Notes: generated by a model not told the origin, from the sequence alone. A DNA stretch of 64,000 bases from GWC2-37-13 sp964371165 (GCA_964371165.1 CAYJKR010000001.1:33054-97053); one strand, 5' to 3'. Positions 41,661-49,689 are shown, numbered from the stretch's first letter. Translations and numbers: made by a program.

Positions 41661-42848
41661 ATGCGAAAATATCCCATAAAATTAAGAAGTACACCCGTGA
41701 CTAATAAAACTATTTTTGACGATTTGTTTGTCCTCGAGCTCGCCAATAATCACCTAGGAAGTGTGAAGAGAGGTCTTAAAATAATTAGTGATTATGGAAA
41801 AATTGTCCGCTTTAATAACGTTAGGGCGGCAATAAAACTCCAGTTCAGAGATGTTGACAGTTTCATCCACAAAGACCACCGAAAAAGAGAAGACGTTCGT
41901 TACATAAAAAAAACAATTGCGACACAACTGTCTGATGAAGATTATGCCACAATGATAAAAGCCATAAAAAGAAATGGCTGTATTCCTATGGCAACACCTT
42001 TTGACGAGAGATCGGTCGATCTTTGCGTGAAGCTAGGAATAGAAATCATTAAAATTGCCAGTTCGGACATTAATGACTGGGTTTTATTGGAAAAAATTGC
42101 CTCAACAAAAAAACCGGTCGCCGTTTCGACCGGAGGCTCTTCTCTAAAAGACATGGACGATATGGTGAAGTTCTTTGATAATAGAAATATTCCTCTGGCG
42201 ATTAATCACTGCGTATCTATCTATCCGTCGGAGGATGACGAATTGGAGTTAAATCAGATAGATTTCTTAAAAAATAGGTACCCAGGGCACGTGATAGGTT
42301 TTTCTAGTCACGAATATCACGACTGGACTTCGTCCATGTTGATTGCCTATGGAAAAGGGGCTAGAACTTTCGAAAGACATATTGATATCGATAGCGATGG
42401 AATTAAAGTATCACCCTACTGCTCTTTACCCCACCAGATTGATACTTGGTTTAAAGCTTTTAATAAAGCTAGGGAAATGTGTGGAGGTTCAAACAGCATA
42501 AAAAGAGTCCCTCCAAAAAAGGAAATTGATTATTTAGACCAACTCGTCAGGGGAGTATATGCAAAATGCGATATGTCCAAAAATCATGTCGTTAGCGATG
42601 ACGATGTATATTTGGCAATTCCTCTTTTAAAAGGACAGATTTCCTGCCGGGAACTGATGGCCGGGGAAGTTTTAATCAAGTCGCTTAAAAAGGATGAACC
42701 TATATTCATCGATATGATTGATAGCCCTTATGCATATAACGAAGATCTGAAAAAAAACATTTACCAAAGAGGCATAGATCCGCTTCCACAAAGGGTTGAA
42801 AAACCACCCAAAAAAAAGAATTTAAAAAAGTCTAGAAAATCAAAATAG
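41661..42848 (+). CDS. NeuB-family nonulosonate synthase-like protein with SAF domain
   Basis: 395 residues. The TIM-barrel part has VLELANNHLGSVKRGL (family EIGxNHxG), MATPFDERSVD and EIIKIASSDINDW, then VSTGGSS and INHCVSIYPS, all NeuB hallmarks. The C-terminal part (LVRGVYAKCDMSKNHVVSDDDVYL) is the SAF/antifreeze-like domain. It would condense PEP with a six-carbon amino or deoxy sugar to a nonulosonic acid. It ends with a very basic tail (KKKNLKKSRKSK). No CMP-sugar synthetase is nearby, so the end use of the product is open. Confidence 0.82.
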   Translation: MRKYPIKLRSTPVTNKTIFDDLFVLELANNHLGSVKRGLKIISDYGKIVRFNNVRAAIKLQFRDVDSFIHKDHRKREDVRYIKKTIATQLSDEDYATMIKAIKRNGCIPMATPFDERSVDLCVKLGIEIIKIASSDINDWVLLEKIASTKKPVAVSTGGSSLKDMDDMVKFFDNRNIPLAINHCVSIYPSEDDELELNQIDFLKNRYPGHVIGFSSHEYHDWTSSMLIAYGKGARTFERHIDIDSDGIKVSPYCSLPHQIDTWFKAFNKAREMCGGSNSIKRVPPKKEIDYLDQLVRGVYAKCDMSKNHVVSDDDVYLAIPLLKGQISCRELMAGEVLIKSLKKDEPIFIDMIDSPYAYNEDLKKNIYQRGIDPLPQRVEKPPKKKNLKKSRKSK

Positions 42849-42850
42849 AG

Positions 42851-43807
42851 TTAAGCTACTTTTCTATACCAGGCGAGAATTTGTTTTGCAGTTTTTTTAA
42901 TACTATATCTAGGACTCCAACCCAATCGTTTCCTGATCTTACCAAAGTCCAGCGATTGATAGGGGATTTCGTTGTAAGCAATATTTAGAATCTTATAATT
43001 TACTTTTTTATTAAGAGCCTTTTCAATCGTTTTCACAACTTCAATAACCGATAAGGTTTCTTTCGATCCAAAATTAAAAGCTTCTCCTTTGACTTTGTCT
43101 ATATGTTGTGCCAATAAAATGTATCCATTGACGACGTCTTTGACATAAAGGTAATCTCGAACCAACTTACCGTTACTCCTGATATTTAATCGTCTATTTT
43201 TCGCGATCGCTTCCATTATCCCGGGAACAATTCTCGAGAAATTCAGGTCACCTTCGCCGTAGATGTTGCCAAATCTTGTCACGACAACCGGTGTTTGGTA
43301 GGTTTTGTAATAAGTCGTTGAAATCAAATCGGTGGCCGACTTGGACGTTTCGTAAGGGTGGTCGCCCGCTAGGGGATCAGACTCTTTGTATTTACTCTTG
43401 CGCAGGTCGCCGTAGGCTTTATCAGAGGAGGCGACGATGACGCCTTTGATTTGCGGATTGAGTCTGGCTATTTCCAAAACGTTTACTGTACTCAAAATAT
43501 TGTTGTCCAAAGTCGCCTTAGGATCTTTGTAAGCAGGCTCGACGAGAGACTGGGCGGCCAGATGAAAAATGAATTCAATTTTGTTTTTTTTGACCAGTGC
43601 CGTCAGTTTTTTATAGTCACATATATTCAGGTTTATTACCTTGCACTTTTTGTCGAGCTTTTCCGTGAAGAGATATAGACGTCTATCAAAATTGATATCA
43701 ACGACAAAAACTCTAGCTTTAAGTCTGACGAGTTCTTCAACGAGATGTCCGCCGACAAAACCGGTGCCTCCGGTGACCAAGACTTTTTTTCCCTTCAAGT
43801 TGTACAT
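42851..43807 (-). CDS. rfbG: CDP-glucose 4,6-dehydratase
   Basis: An extended SDR of 318 residues. NAD binding is VLVTGGTGFVGGHLVEEL, and the active site has YETSKSATDLI (YxxxK). The segment HLAAQSLVEPAYKDPKATLDNN is typical of CDP-glucose dehydratases. It turns CDP-glucose into CDP-4-keto-6-deoxyglucose. It lies 3 nt after rfbF, so the first two steps of CDP-deoxysugar synthesis are coupled. The 3' end faces the NeuB gene with a 2-nt gap. Confidence 0.88.
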   Translation of the reverse strand: MYNLKGKKVLVTGGTGFVGGHLVEELVRLKARVFVVDINFDRRLYLFTEKLDKKCKVINLNICDYKKLTALVKKNKIEFIFHLAAQSLVEPAYKDPKATLDNNILSTVNVLEIARLNPQIKGVIVASSDKAYGDLRKSKYKESDPLAGDHPYETSKSATDLISTTYYKTYQTPVVVTRFGNIYGEGDLNFSRIVPGIMEAIAKNRRLNIRSNGKLVRDYLYVKDVVNGYILLAQHIDKVKGEAFNFGSKETLSVIEVVKTIEKALNKKVNYKILNIAYNEIPYQSLDFGKIRKRLGWSPRYSIKKTAKQILAWYRKVA

Positions 43808-43810
43808 AGG

Positions 43811-44590
43811 TTATTTCCAAACCTTCCAAGGAGCTTTGCCGCTATTCCAGATTCCGTTCAGTTCTTCATACTCTTTGTTCGTGTCGACGGCGTACCAAAA
43901 TCCGGTGTGCTGGTATAGAGACAGCTGATTTATTGCCGACAATCTTTTTAAGGCGGCGTGCTCCAATTCACCCGGTTTCTGATATTTAAAGAACCTTTTG
44001 TCAAAAACCATAAACCCGCCATTGACCCAGTCGGTCATGACGGGTTTCTCGGAAAATTCCTTGATTAGGTTGTCTTTATCCGTTTTTACGATGCCGTATT
44101 TAAAGCTCGGATGAATTCCTGTTATCGTTCCAATCGTATTTTGTTTTTTGTGGAACCTTACCAACTCGGTAATGTCAATATCTGACACTCCGTCTCCATA
44201 GGTAACCATAAAGTATTTGTCTCTTTCGGGGATATACTTTTGGCATCTTAGGATGCGTTCACCGGGAAGAGTTTCCAAACCAGTATCGACAAAGGTGATC
44301 TTGAAGTGGTCGACTTCGGCTCGGTTGTCTAAATAAAACTGGGTATTATGAGACCTCGTGTCCAAGGTAAAGTCCGACGTGAAGGCTTTTTGGTTAAGGA
44401 AGAAGTCTTTGATGTAGTCGGCTTTATACCCCAAGGCGAGGATGAATTCATTGTAGCCGTATGAGGCGTAGATTTTCATGATGTGCCAGAGAATCGGTTT
44501 GCCGCCGATATTGATCATCGGCTTTGGCTTATATTCTGTTTCTTCTTTAAGCCGTGTTCCAACGCCTCCGCAGAGAATAATTACCTTCAT
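43811..44590 (-). CDS. rfbF: Glucose-1-phosphate cytidylyltransferase
   Basis: 259 residues with the nucleotidyltransferase start IILCGGVGTRLKEETEYKPK and PMINIGGKPILWHIMKIY, the RfbF form. The family features YGDGVSDIDI, WVNGGFMVFD and LEHAALKRLS are all present and the length equals the usual 257-260. It makes CDP-glucose, the entry to 3,6-dideoxyhexoses. TATAAT ends 8 nt before the ATG on the minus strand, so it is probably leaderless. Confidence 0.93.
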   Translation of the reverse strand: MKVIILCGGVGTRLKEETEYKPKPMINIGGKPILWHIMKIYASYGYNEFILALGYKADYIKDFFLNQKAFTSDFTLDTRSHNTQFYLDNRAEVDHFKITFVDTGLETLPGERILRCQKYIPERDKYFMVTYGDGVSDIDITELVRFHKKQNTIGTITGIHPSFKYGIVKTDKDNLIKEFSEKPVMTDWVNGGFMVFDKRFFKYQKPGELEHAALKRLSAINQLSLYQHTGFWYAVDTNKEYEELNGIWNSGKAPWKVWK

Positions 44591-44620
44591 TGTTTATATT
44601 ATATAATAAGATGATATTTT

Positions 44621-45952
44621 ATGAATGGAAATGTCGTTGCGAGAGCTGTTCTTTTTTTCCTCATCCCTTTACAATTAATTTTCTTCACCTTTGTTGTCCC
44701 TCCTTTTCAAAAACCCGACGAGCAACCCCATTTTGAGAAGGCGATGATAATCAGCCGAGGTTATTTGTTTTGTACGAAGAAGTCCGGAAACGTCGTTTCC
44801 TTGGAAAAAAAAGTTACGGATTTTATTAATAATCCATATCTCGATCTTTTGACCCGCCAGGCAAATAAGAAAATACCCAAGGAAAAATTTTTCAAGGATT
44901 TGTTTGCTCCAAACTCTATCGGACAAAAGGCCAACTTTAACGTTGACCACCTTTGCAGCTTTCCCATCACGCCTTATTTGCCCCAGGCTTTTGCTTTGAA
45001 AATCGCCTCCTTATTTGACCTCAATCCATATCTATCTTTGTACTTGGGAAGGTTTCTTATGGCGTCTCTCGGATTTATCTGGTTTCTTTATCTTTATAAA
45101 AAGATTAATAAGGATTACAGGTTAATCATGCTTTTTTCTTTTGCCTTGCCCATGACTCTCCACCAGATCTCCTCATTCAGCTACGACGCGGTCCACATCA
45201 TGCTCGCTTTCACTTTTTTTGCCATGATTATCAATGCCCATTTAAAGAAAAATATCGGTTTTCCGGACCTAGCAAAAATTTTCTTTGTCTTATTTTTATT
45301 GTTGACGAGCAAAAAAATCGGCTATGAAACCTTTTACCTGTTTCTTTTTCTTATTCCATATCAAGCCCGACCGATGCTGATATTGTCTGTAATTTTAATT
45401 CCTTTGTATACGCTCTCAAAATTGTCCGGGAGTCATGACTTGAGTTATCTTCCGACAACCGTAGTTGACCCGGTAAGGCAATTAAATTTTCTGTTGGCTC
45501 ATCCTTTTAAGATTTTTAGTGTTTTTATAAATACCACCATCAGCCGAGCCGACTTTTATCTGCAGAGCCTGATCGGAATTTTCGGTTGGCTCGAATACGG
45601 GTTAAACAAAGTGAGTTATTTCCTCTACGGGTTATTTTTTGTTTATTTGCTGCAAAAAGTCGAGCTGCCGGAAAAAAAATTATTGACTAAGTTCAAAAAA
45701 AGTCTGCTGTTTTTTATTTTAATCACTTCCTATGTTTTCATCATTTTCTTGGCTTACTTTTTCAATACCGGAGTGGGGGAGTCGGTAGTACACGGAGTTC
45801 AGGGAAGATATTTCCTTCCTTTTTTGCCGTTTATCATCTGGCTCATTTTGCAGGTCAAGGATAAACGCCAAGTCCAAAAGATTATTTTCTTTTTCTTTGT
45901 CGTATACCTGATATTTTCAACCTTCAGCAGCATTTATTCCCGATATTATTGA
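44621..45952 (+). CDS. DUF2142 family membrane protein
   Basis: A 443-residue polytopic protein with about ten helices. The first external loop VVPPFQKPDEQPHFEKA and the late GVQGRYFLPFLPFI are the two hallmarks of DUF2142, a GT-C-like family in surface glycan clusters. Its exact reaction is unknown. It overlaps the stop of the convergent zinc protein by 7 nt. Confidence 0.82.
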   Translation: MNGNVVARAVLFFLIPLQLIFFTFVVPPFQKPDEQPHFEKAMIISRGYLFCTKKSGNVVSLEKKVTDFINNPYLDLLTRQANKKIPKEKFFKDLFAPNSIGQKANFNVDHLCSFPITPYLPQAFALKIASLFDLNPYLSLYLGRFLMASLGFIWFLYLYKKINKDYRLIMLFSFALPMTLHQISSFSYDAVHIMLAFTFFAMIINAHLKKNIGFPDLAKIFFVLFLLLTSKKIGYETFYLFLFLIPYQARPMLILSVILIPLYTLSKLSGSHDLSYLPTTVVDPVRQLNFLLAHPFKIFSVFINTTISRADFYLQSLIGIFGWLEYGLNKVSYFLYGLFFVYLLQKVELPEKKLLTKFKKSLLFFILITSYVFIIFLAYFFNTGVGESVVHGVQGRYFLPFLPFIIWLILQVKDKRQVQKIIFFFFVVYLIFSTFSSIYSRYY

Positions 45953-46134
45953 TGACCGTGTAGTTCTCCCTCTTTGAAGATGGCTCCACAATCCTGGCAT
46001 TTTAGCCTTTTTTCAAAGTCGTGGCCTTTCATGGTGCAGCCCTCGGCGCCACACTTGGTCAATCCTCCCTTATATTGTTCTTCGCTTATTTCTGCCTTAC
46101 AGGTGCCGGTGCAGACGTAGACAACTTTATTCAT
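45946..46134 (-). CDS. Small zinc-ribbon-like protein, unknown function
   Basis: A 62-residue protein with paired cysteines at 8/12, 28/33 and 50/53 and His at 38, 59 and 61, enough for two metal sites. The C-terminal CQDCGAIF is a zinc-ribbon knuckle. It may bind nucleic acid or protein; I do not recognise a named family. It is divergently transcribed from a GT-C gene across a 15-nt gap that holds both -10 boxes. Confidence 0.68.
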   Translation of the reverse strand: MNKVVYVCTGTCKAEISEEQYKGGLTKCGAEGCTMKGHDFEKRLKCQDCGAIFKEGELHGHQ

Positions 46135-46149
46135 ATATAATATTGTAGC
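46135..46149. promoter_or_regulatory. Bidirectional promoter core between two divergent start codons
   Basis: Within 15 nt, TATAAT (46136-46141) serves the plus gene with its ATG 9 nt later, and TACAAT (46147-46142) serves the minus gene with its ATG 8 nt later. The two -10 boxes abut, so only one polymerase can bind at a time and both messages are nearly leaderless. Confidence 0.5.
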
Positions 46150-47538
46150 ATGGGATTTTTTAAGAAATTCTGGTGGTTGGTTATTATCTTCATTTTTAGC
46201 TTCGCCGTTTTTTCTTTCAAGCTCCTCCCGGCTGTTTCCTTCGAAGGTGATTTGGGGAGGGATCTATACGAGATCGCCAAAATCAGCTACGGCAACCTTA
46301 CCTTGCTCGGACCGAAAGGAAGCTTTGGCGGTCTTTACACCGCGCCTTACTACTATTATCTGTTTGTCCCTGCCTTTTTGCTTTTTGGTCGGCACTTGAA
46401 CGGGATATTATTTTTTAACGCCTTCCTGTTTTCGCTCTCTTTGACCTTTTTTGCCTACCTCGCTGGGAAAAAGTTTGGAGCAATAAAGGGGTTTTTGGCT
46501 GCTGGAGCTTTAATGCTTTTTCCTTTTTTCCTGTTCGGCGCCAGATCTCCGGGAAACGGCTTCTCCCACGTTCCATTTTTCCTCTTATTCCTAACTATTC
46601 TATATTTCTACGACGTCAGTAAATTCGGCCCGATAAAAATCTTGTTATTCGGATTTTTATTAGGTGCGGTCTTCTCCAGCCTATTCGTCTACGGCGTCAT
46701 CGCCATTCCGGTCCTGCTTCTGGTCTTTTTGACCTCCAAGGACAAAAGTAAATTTTTAGTTTTTCTCGCCGGAGTTGCCTCGGCATTCGCACCGCTTTTA
46801 CTTTTTGAAATAAAAAATAATTTTGTCATGCTGAAAAATACTTTTGTCGACAAGTCTTACCTGTCCTTTGTCAACAACACCAATCTCCCCAACGGAGTCA
46901 AACTCAATAAAAATGTTTTTACCAATGCCTTAGATCTAGCGGCAAAGATGTTTCCATATACTAATGTAAACATATTCTTGATGCTTCTGTTTTCTCCGGT
47001 CGGGATTTTGAGCTTTGCGTTTTTGGCTCTGCTGTTGAGGTTCCAATATTCGTTCCACTACTTCTTTCCTTTCCTGACTCTTCTGGCTTTCACTTTTATT
47101 ACTGCCATCCTCAAAAGCAAGTTCGCCAAGCTTGCCTTAGTGATTTTGATTTTGATTCAGATATTGTGGTTTCCAAAAAATTATTATGCCCAAGCGACCA
47201 GAAGTTATGATCTCGTTGAAAACAGGGTAGAGCAGTTGATTTCAAAGCAATGGCTAAAACAAAACGACAGTTTCAACGTGATTCAAGTTCGGGGAGACGA
47301 CGCGCCGACTCCGGCGGGATACGAGTATCGGTATTTTCTTATAAAAAGCGGCTTCGAGCCGCAAAGCGAGTTTCTGTATAACCAGTCGGAAAAATTGATC
47401 GTCTTCAGCGAAAAGAAAAACTTTGATTCGAAGCATCTAAAAACCTGGGAAATGAACGAGTTTGACTACGCTAAGGTTAAAAAAACCTCTAGTTTTTCTC
47501 CCGATGCAGGAATGACCGTATATCTGCTGGAAAAGTAG
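46150..47538 (+). CDS. GT-C membrane glycosyltransferase
   Basis: 462 residues with about ten helices. The first external loop reads VSFEGDLGRDLYEIAKI, with the acidic pair of GT-C enzymes, and later YTAPYYYYLF fits the PMT-like pattern. A soluble C-terminal part of about 100 residues follows. It stands alone and ends 25 nt before the third copy of the shared promoter element. Its donor is probably a polyprenyl-phosphate sugar. Confidence 0.7.
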   Translation: MGFFKKFWWLVIIFIFSFAVFSFKLLPAVSFEGDLGRDLYEIAKISYGNLTLLGPKGSFGGLYTAPYYYYLFVPAFLLFGRHLNGILFFNAFLFSLSLTFFAYLAGKKFGAIKGFLAAGALMLFPFFLFGARSPGNGFSHVPFFLLFLTILYFYDVSKFGPIKILLFGFLLGAVFSSLFVYGVIAIPVLLLVFLTSKDKSKFLVFLAGVASAFAPLLLFEIKNNFVMLKNTFVDKSYLSFVNNTNLPNGVKLNKNVFTNALDLAAKMFPYTNVNIFLMLLFSPVGILSFAFLALLLRFQYSFHYFFPFLTLLAFTFITAILKSKFAKLALVILILIQILWFPKNYYAQATRSYDLVENRVEQLISKQWLKQNDSFNVIQVRGDDAPTPAGYEYRYFLIKSGFEPQSEFLYNQSEKLIVFSEKKNFDSKHLKTWEMNEFDYAKVKKTSSFSPDAGMTVYLLEK

Positions 47539-47563
47539 CCCTGTGACAATCCAAAATACCCCA

Positions 47564-47610
47564 TTTGTAGCATATAGTCCATAGACAAAGAAAATATAGT
47601 GATTTATGAT
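47564..47610 (+). promoter_or_regulatory. Shared promoter element, copy 3
   Basis: Positions 47564-47588 are identical to copies 1 and 2. TAGACA (47582-47587) and TATGAT (47605-47610) are 17 nt apart. Upstream similarity to copy 1 continues (GACAATCCAAAAT against GACAGTCCAAATT), and AATCCA lies 28 nt before the AGTCCA inside the element. Position 53 after the first base (47617) has no start codon, so this copy gives a leader of about 32 nt with an AAGG site before ATG 47649. Confidence 0.72.
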
Positions 47611-47648
47611 TGAAATATTAAAAATTATTTGTTTAAATAATAAGGCCT

Positions 47649-47855
47649 ATGATAACCGACACCGATATCAGAAAAATGAAGTCCGTTTTTGTTACCAGGA
47701 AAGACTTCTACAAAGCTCTTGATGAATTGACCAGATTGATTACTGGTGGATTTAGCCGTGTTGATGAAGCTATAAATGAGTTGAAAGAACAGAGTGATAT
47801 TCTCAATGACCACGAGAGAAGGCTCGACCGAGTCGAAGATAAAGTATTTGCGTAA
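47649..47855 (+). CDS. Small coiled-coil protein under the shared element
   Basis: A 68-residue charged protein, MITDTDIRKMK onwards, with heptad-like leucine and isoleucine spacing across the second half (GGFSRVDEAINELKEQSDILNDH). It is likely a coiled-coil oligomer or a DNA/protein-binding helper. The family is not recognised beyond this. It overlaps the 3' end of the convergent acyltransferase by 53 nt, so unlike the other modules it has no room for a convergent small RNA. Confidence 0.6.
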   Translation: MITDTDIRKMKSVFVTRKDFYKALDELTRLITGGFSRVDEAINELKEQSDILNDHERRLDRVEDKVFA

Positions 47856-48771
47856 TTACCGATAGCCCAAAAATCTCCACAAAAAATATCGGCCAGTTGG
47901 GCGGCATCAACTTAAGCCACTGGATAATAAAGATGGCTAAAAGATGAAGAAAAAATATCGGATACGAGTTTATGCTCAAGAAATAAAGTAAGCGGTCAAA
48001 CTTCAAAAAAGCAAAAATATTCTTTTCCGACAACCAGTGCAGGATAACTACCCAAAAAACCCCAAAAGATAAATGATAAATGGTGGGCGGGTATTTATTT
48101 TCGTAGTGGGTCAGGTTGTGGCCGATTGAGATCTCCAGCTGCCTCAATGCCAAAAACAGGATAAAAGAGAAAGCGGCCAAGGTAAACAACTTTTTCTTAT
48201 TCCCTATGTTTTTGATAAAAAAGTTTACGAAGAACATGTAGGTTAACCACGGCAGCCAAAAAATGACTCGATACGGGATTGGCTTGGCGAATATAAAATA
48301 AAAACTCGAGACAACGCTGACGGCAAAAATACCCCAGTAAATAATTTTGTTTCGTTTGGCGTACCAAACCAATGGCAGGAGTATTGAAAAGTAGAGAAAA
48401 ATCAGCGTGATCCAATTGAAGCTCAGGCCGCCGTATAAAAAGACGTTGGCGAGAAAAAATTTCAGGTTGAAAAGATTTCTTTGAAAGAAAAAGACCAGAA
48501 AAAAATAAATCGCAAGAAAGACAAAGTAGGGGAGGAAGAGGCGGGAAAATCTTTTTTTGAAAAACGGCCAAAGATCGTCCTTTTTTATTTCTTTTGTCTT
48601 CAAGAAAAACAAGTAAAACGAGGAAAAGAAAAATACCGGCACTACCCACTGCAGGTTATCCCACAGTAGAAGCGTGGTTCGATCTCGAAGATAGTAAGAG
48701 GAGGCGTGGATGACAATCATGCCGAACATCGCCAGACCCCGTAAATTGTCGACGGTTTGATCGCGTTTCAT
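47803..48771 (-). CDS. Acyltransferase family 3 membrane protein (O-acetyltransferase-like)
   Basis: 322 residues with about ten helices. The start DQTVDNLRGLAMFGMIVIHASSYY has the catalytic RGLA...H arrangement of the Acyl_transf_3 family, which acetylates surface sugars or lipids. It is flanked on both sides by shared-element modules. The leader includes AAGGAAA before the ATG. Confidence 0.83.
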   Translation of the reverse strand: MKRDQTVDNLRGLAMFGMIVIHASSYYLRDRTTLLLWDNLQWVVPVFFFSSFYLFFLKTKEIKKDDLWPFFKKRFSRLFLPYFVFLAIYFFLVFFFQRNLFNLKFFLANVFLYGGLSFNWITLIFLYFSILLPLVWYAKRNKIIYWGIFAVSVVSSFYFIFAKPIPYRVIFWLPWLTYMFFVNFFIKNIGNKKKLFTLAAFSFILFLALRQLEISIGHNLTHYENKYPPTIYHLSFGVFWVVILHWLSEKNIFAFLKFDRLLYFLSINSYPIFFLHLLAIFIIQWLKLMPPNWPIFFVEIFGLSVITQILYLRLGRAFSRGH

Positions 48772-48812
48772 ATTTTCCTTAATAGTAGCATAAACAGGCT
48801 CCGATTATTCAC

Positions 48813-48859
48813 TTTGTAGCATATATGCGACTGACAAAAAAGAGCGGACATGATATATT
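48813..48859 (+). promoter_or_regulatory. Shared promoter element, copy 4 (variant), with leaderless promoter
   Basis: The copy keeps TTTGTAGCATAT but then has ATGCGA in place of AGTCCA and CTGACA (48831-48836) in place of TAGACA. It contains the palindrome GCATATATGC. TATATT (48854-48859) with TGA before it is an extended -10 at 17 nt. ATG 48866 is 7 nt after the -10 and 53 nt after the first element base, as in copies 1 and 2. Geometry is kept while the middle is not. Confidence 0.72.
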
Positions 48860-48865
48860 GCTTTC

Positions 48866-49612
48866 ATGTCACAATATAAGCTTATTTCCATTGATGAATC
48901 TGGTAAGGCTTCTTATGAACACCCGTCAAATTTGTTTATTGTTTCCAGTGTTGTTATCCCTGAATCAATTAAGCAGAAAATAGATCGTCAAATAAGAAGG
49001 CTTAAGAAAAAATACTTCAACGACGAAGATATTATATTTCATAGCCGTGATATGTCTAGGAAAAAAGGGTTGTTCAAAGTGCTCGATGATCAAAAAATAG
49101 AAAGAAGTTTTTATGGAGAATTCGTTTCTATTTTAAATAATCCTCAGGTTAATCTTTCGTTCATCATAACGGATAAAGTCGAAGCCAAAAAAAGGGGTTG
49201 GCAACCACAAACTATCCTCAAAAGGTCTTATCTTTTGCTTCTGCAAAATTTTGCTTTATATCTAAAGTTTTCAAAAAGTAAAGGGAAAATCATTGCCGAG
49301 TCGGACCCTTCCCAAGATTTTTATTTAATTCAGGCACATAATTCCATCCAATCAACGGGAGTGCAAAAAAATAAAATATCAGCTTACGACTACCGTCATC
49401 TAGTTACATCACTCAGCCTTGTCAACAAAGACAATCTTGATGCCGATGTCCAAATAGCAGATGCTCTAGCTCATGTTGCGGGATTAAAATTTGAAGTGGA
49501 TATTTTAAAAAGGAAAAAGAGTTTAGACAAAGTGAACGTATTAAAAATCAGATTAATTGATAGAAAAATTAAGAACAAGAACGGAGGGAGTTACATTAAT
49601 TATCTTCCTTAA
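48866..49612 (+). CDS. DUF3800 protein (predicted RNase H-like fold)
   Basis: A 248-residue protein with the DUF3800 opening SIDESGKASYEHPSNLFIVSSVV, a basic first helix region (DRQIRRLKKKYF), FHSRDM, and the late segment DADVQIADALAHVAG with the conserved QIAD. The fold is predicted to be RNase H-like with acidic residues placed for metal binding, but biochemical roles in the family are poorly known and include links to mobile elements and defence. The leaderless ATG is fixed by the promoter. A convergent hairpin RNA ends 5 nt after its stop. Confidence 0.8.
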   Translation: MSQYKLISIDESGKASYEHPSNLFIVSSVVIPESIKQKIDRQIRRLKKKYFNDEDIIFHSRDMSRKKGLFKVLDDQKIERSFYGEFVSILNNPQVNLSFIITDKVEAKKRGWQPQTILKRSYLLLLQNFALYLKFSKSKGKIIAESDPSQDFYLIQAHNSIQSTGVQKNKISAYDYRHLVTSLSLVNKDNLDADVQIADALAHVAGLKFEVDILKRKKSLDKVNVLKIRLIDRKIKNKNGGSYINYLP

Positions 49613-49616
49613 ATAC

Positions 49617-49658
49617 AAAAAGTCGGTCTTGGCTATCCGCACAATTACCGACTTCTGT
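49617..49658 (-). ncRNA. Candidate short hairpin RNA or terminator (RNA C)
   Basis: Minus-strand TTGACA (49693-49688) and TATATT (49670-49665), 17 nt apart, predict a start at 49658. The RNA has AAGTCGGT (49654-49647) pairing with ACCGACTT (49627-49620) around a 19-nt loop, followed by U-rich sequence to 49617. With only about 42 nt it could be an sRNA or simply the terminator of the upstream MazG-like gene, whose TGA overlaps the -35. The consensus promoter favours a separate transcript. Confidence 0.4.
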
Positions 49659-49689
49659 AAGATAAATATATAATACGGATCGTAATTTG

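Noticed and set aside
47606..47713. Reading frame beginning at ATG 47606
   Set aside because: The ATG lies inside the predicted -10 box of element copy 3, so it would not be transcribed; the 47649 start has an AAGG site.
19422..49658. Integron-like cassettes with the structured RNAs as attC sites
   Set aside because: The structured segments have their own promoters and U-run ends, differ in length and fold, and lack paired core sites; there is no integron integrase next to them.
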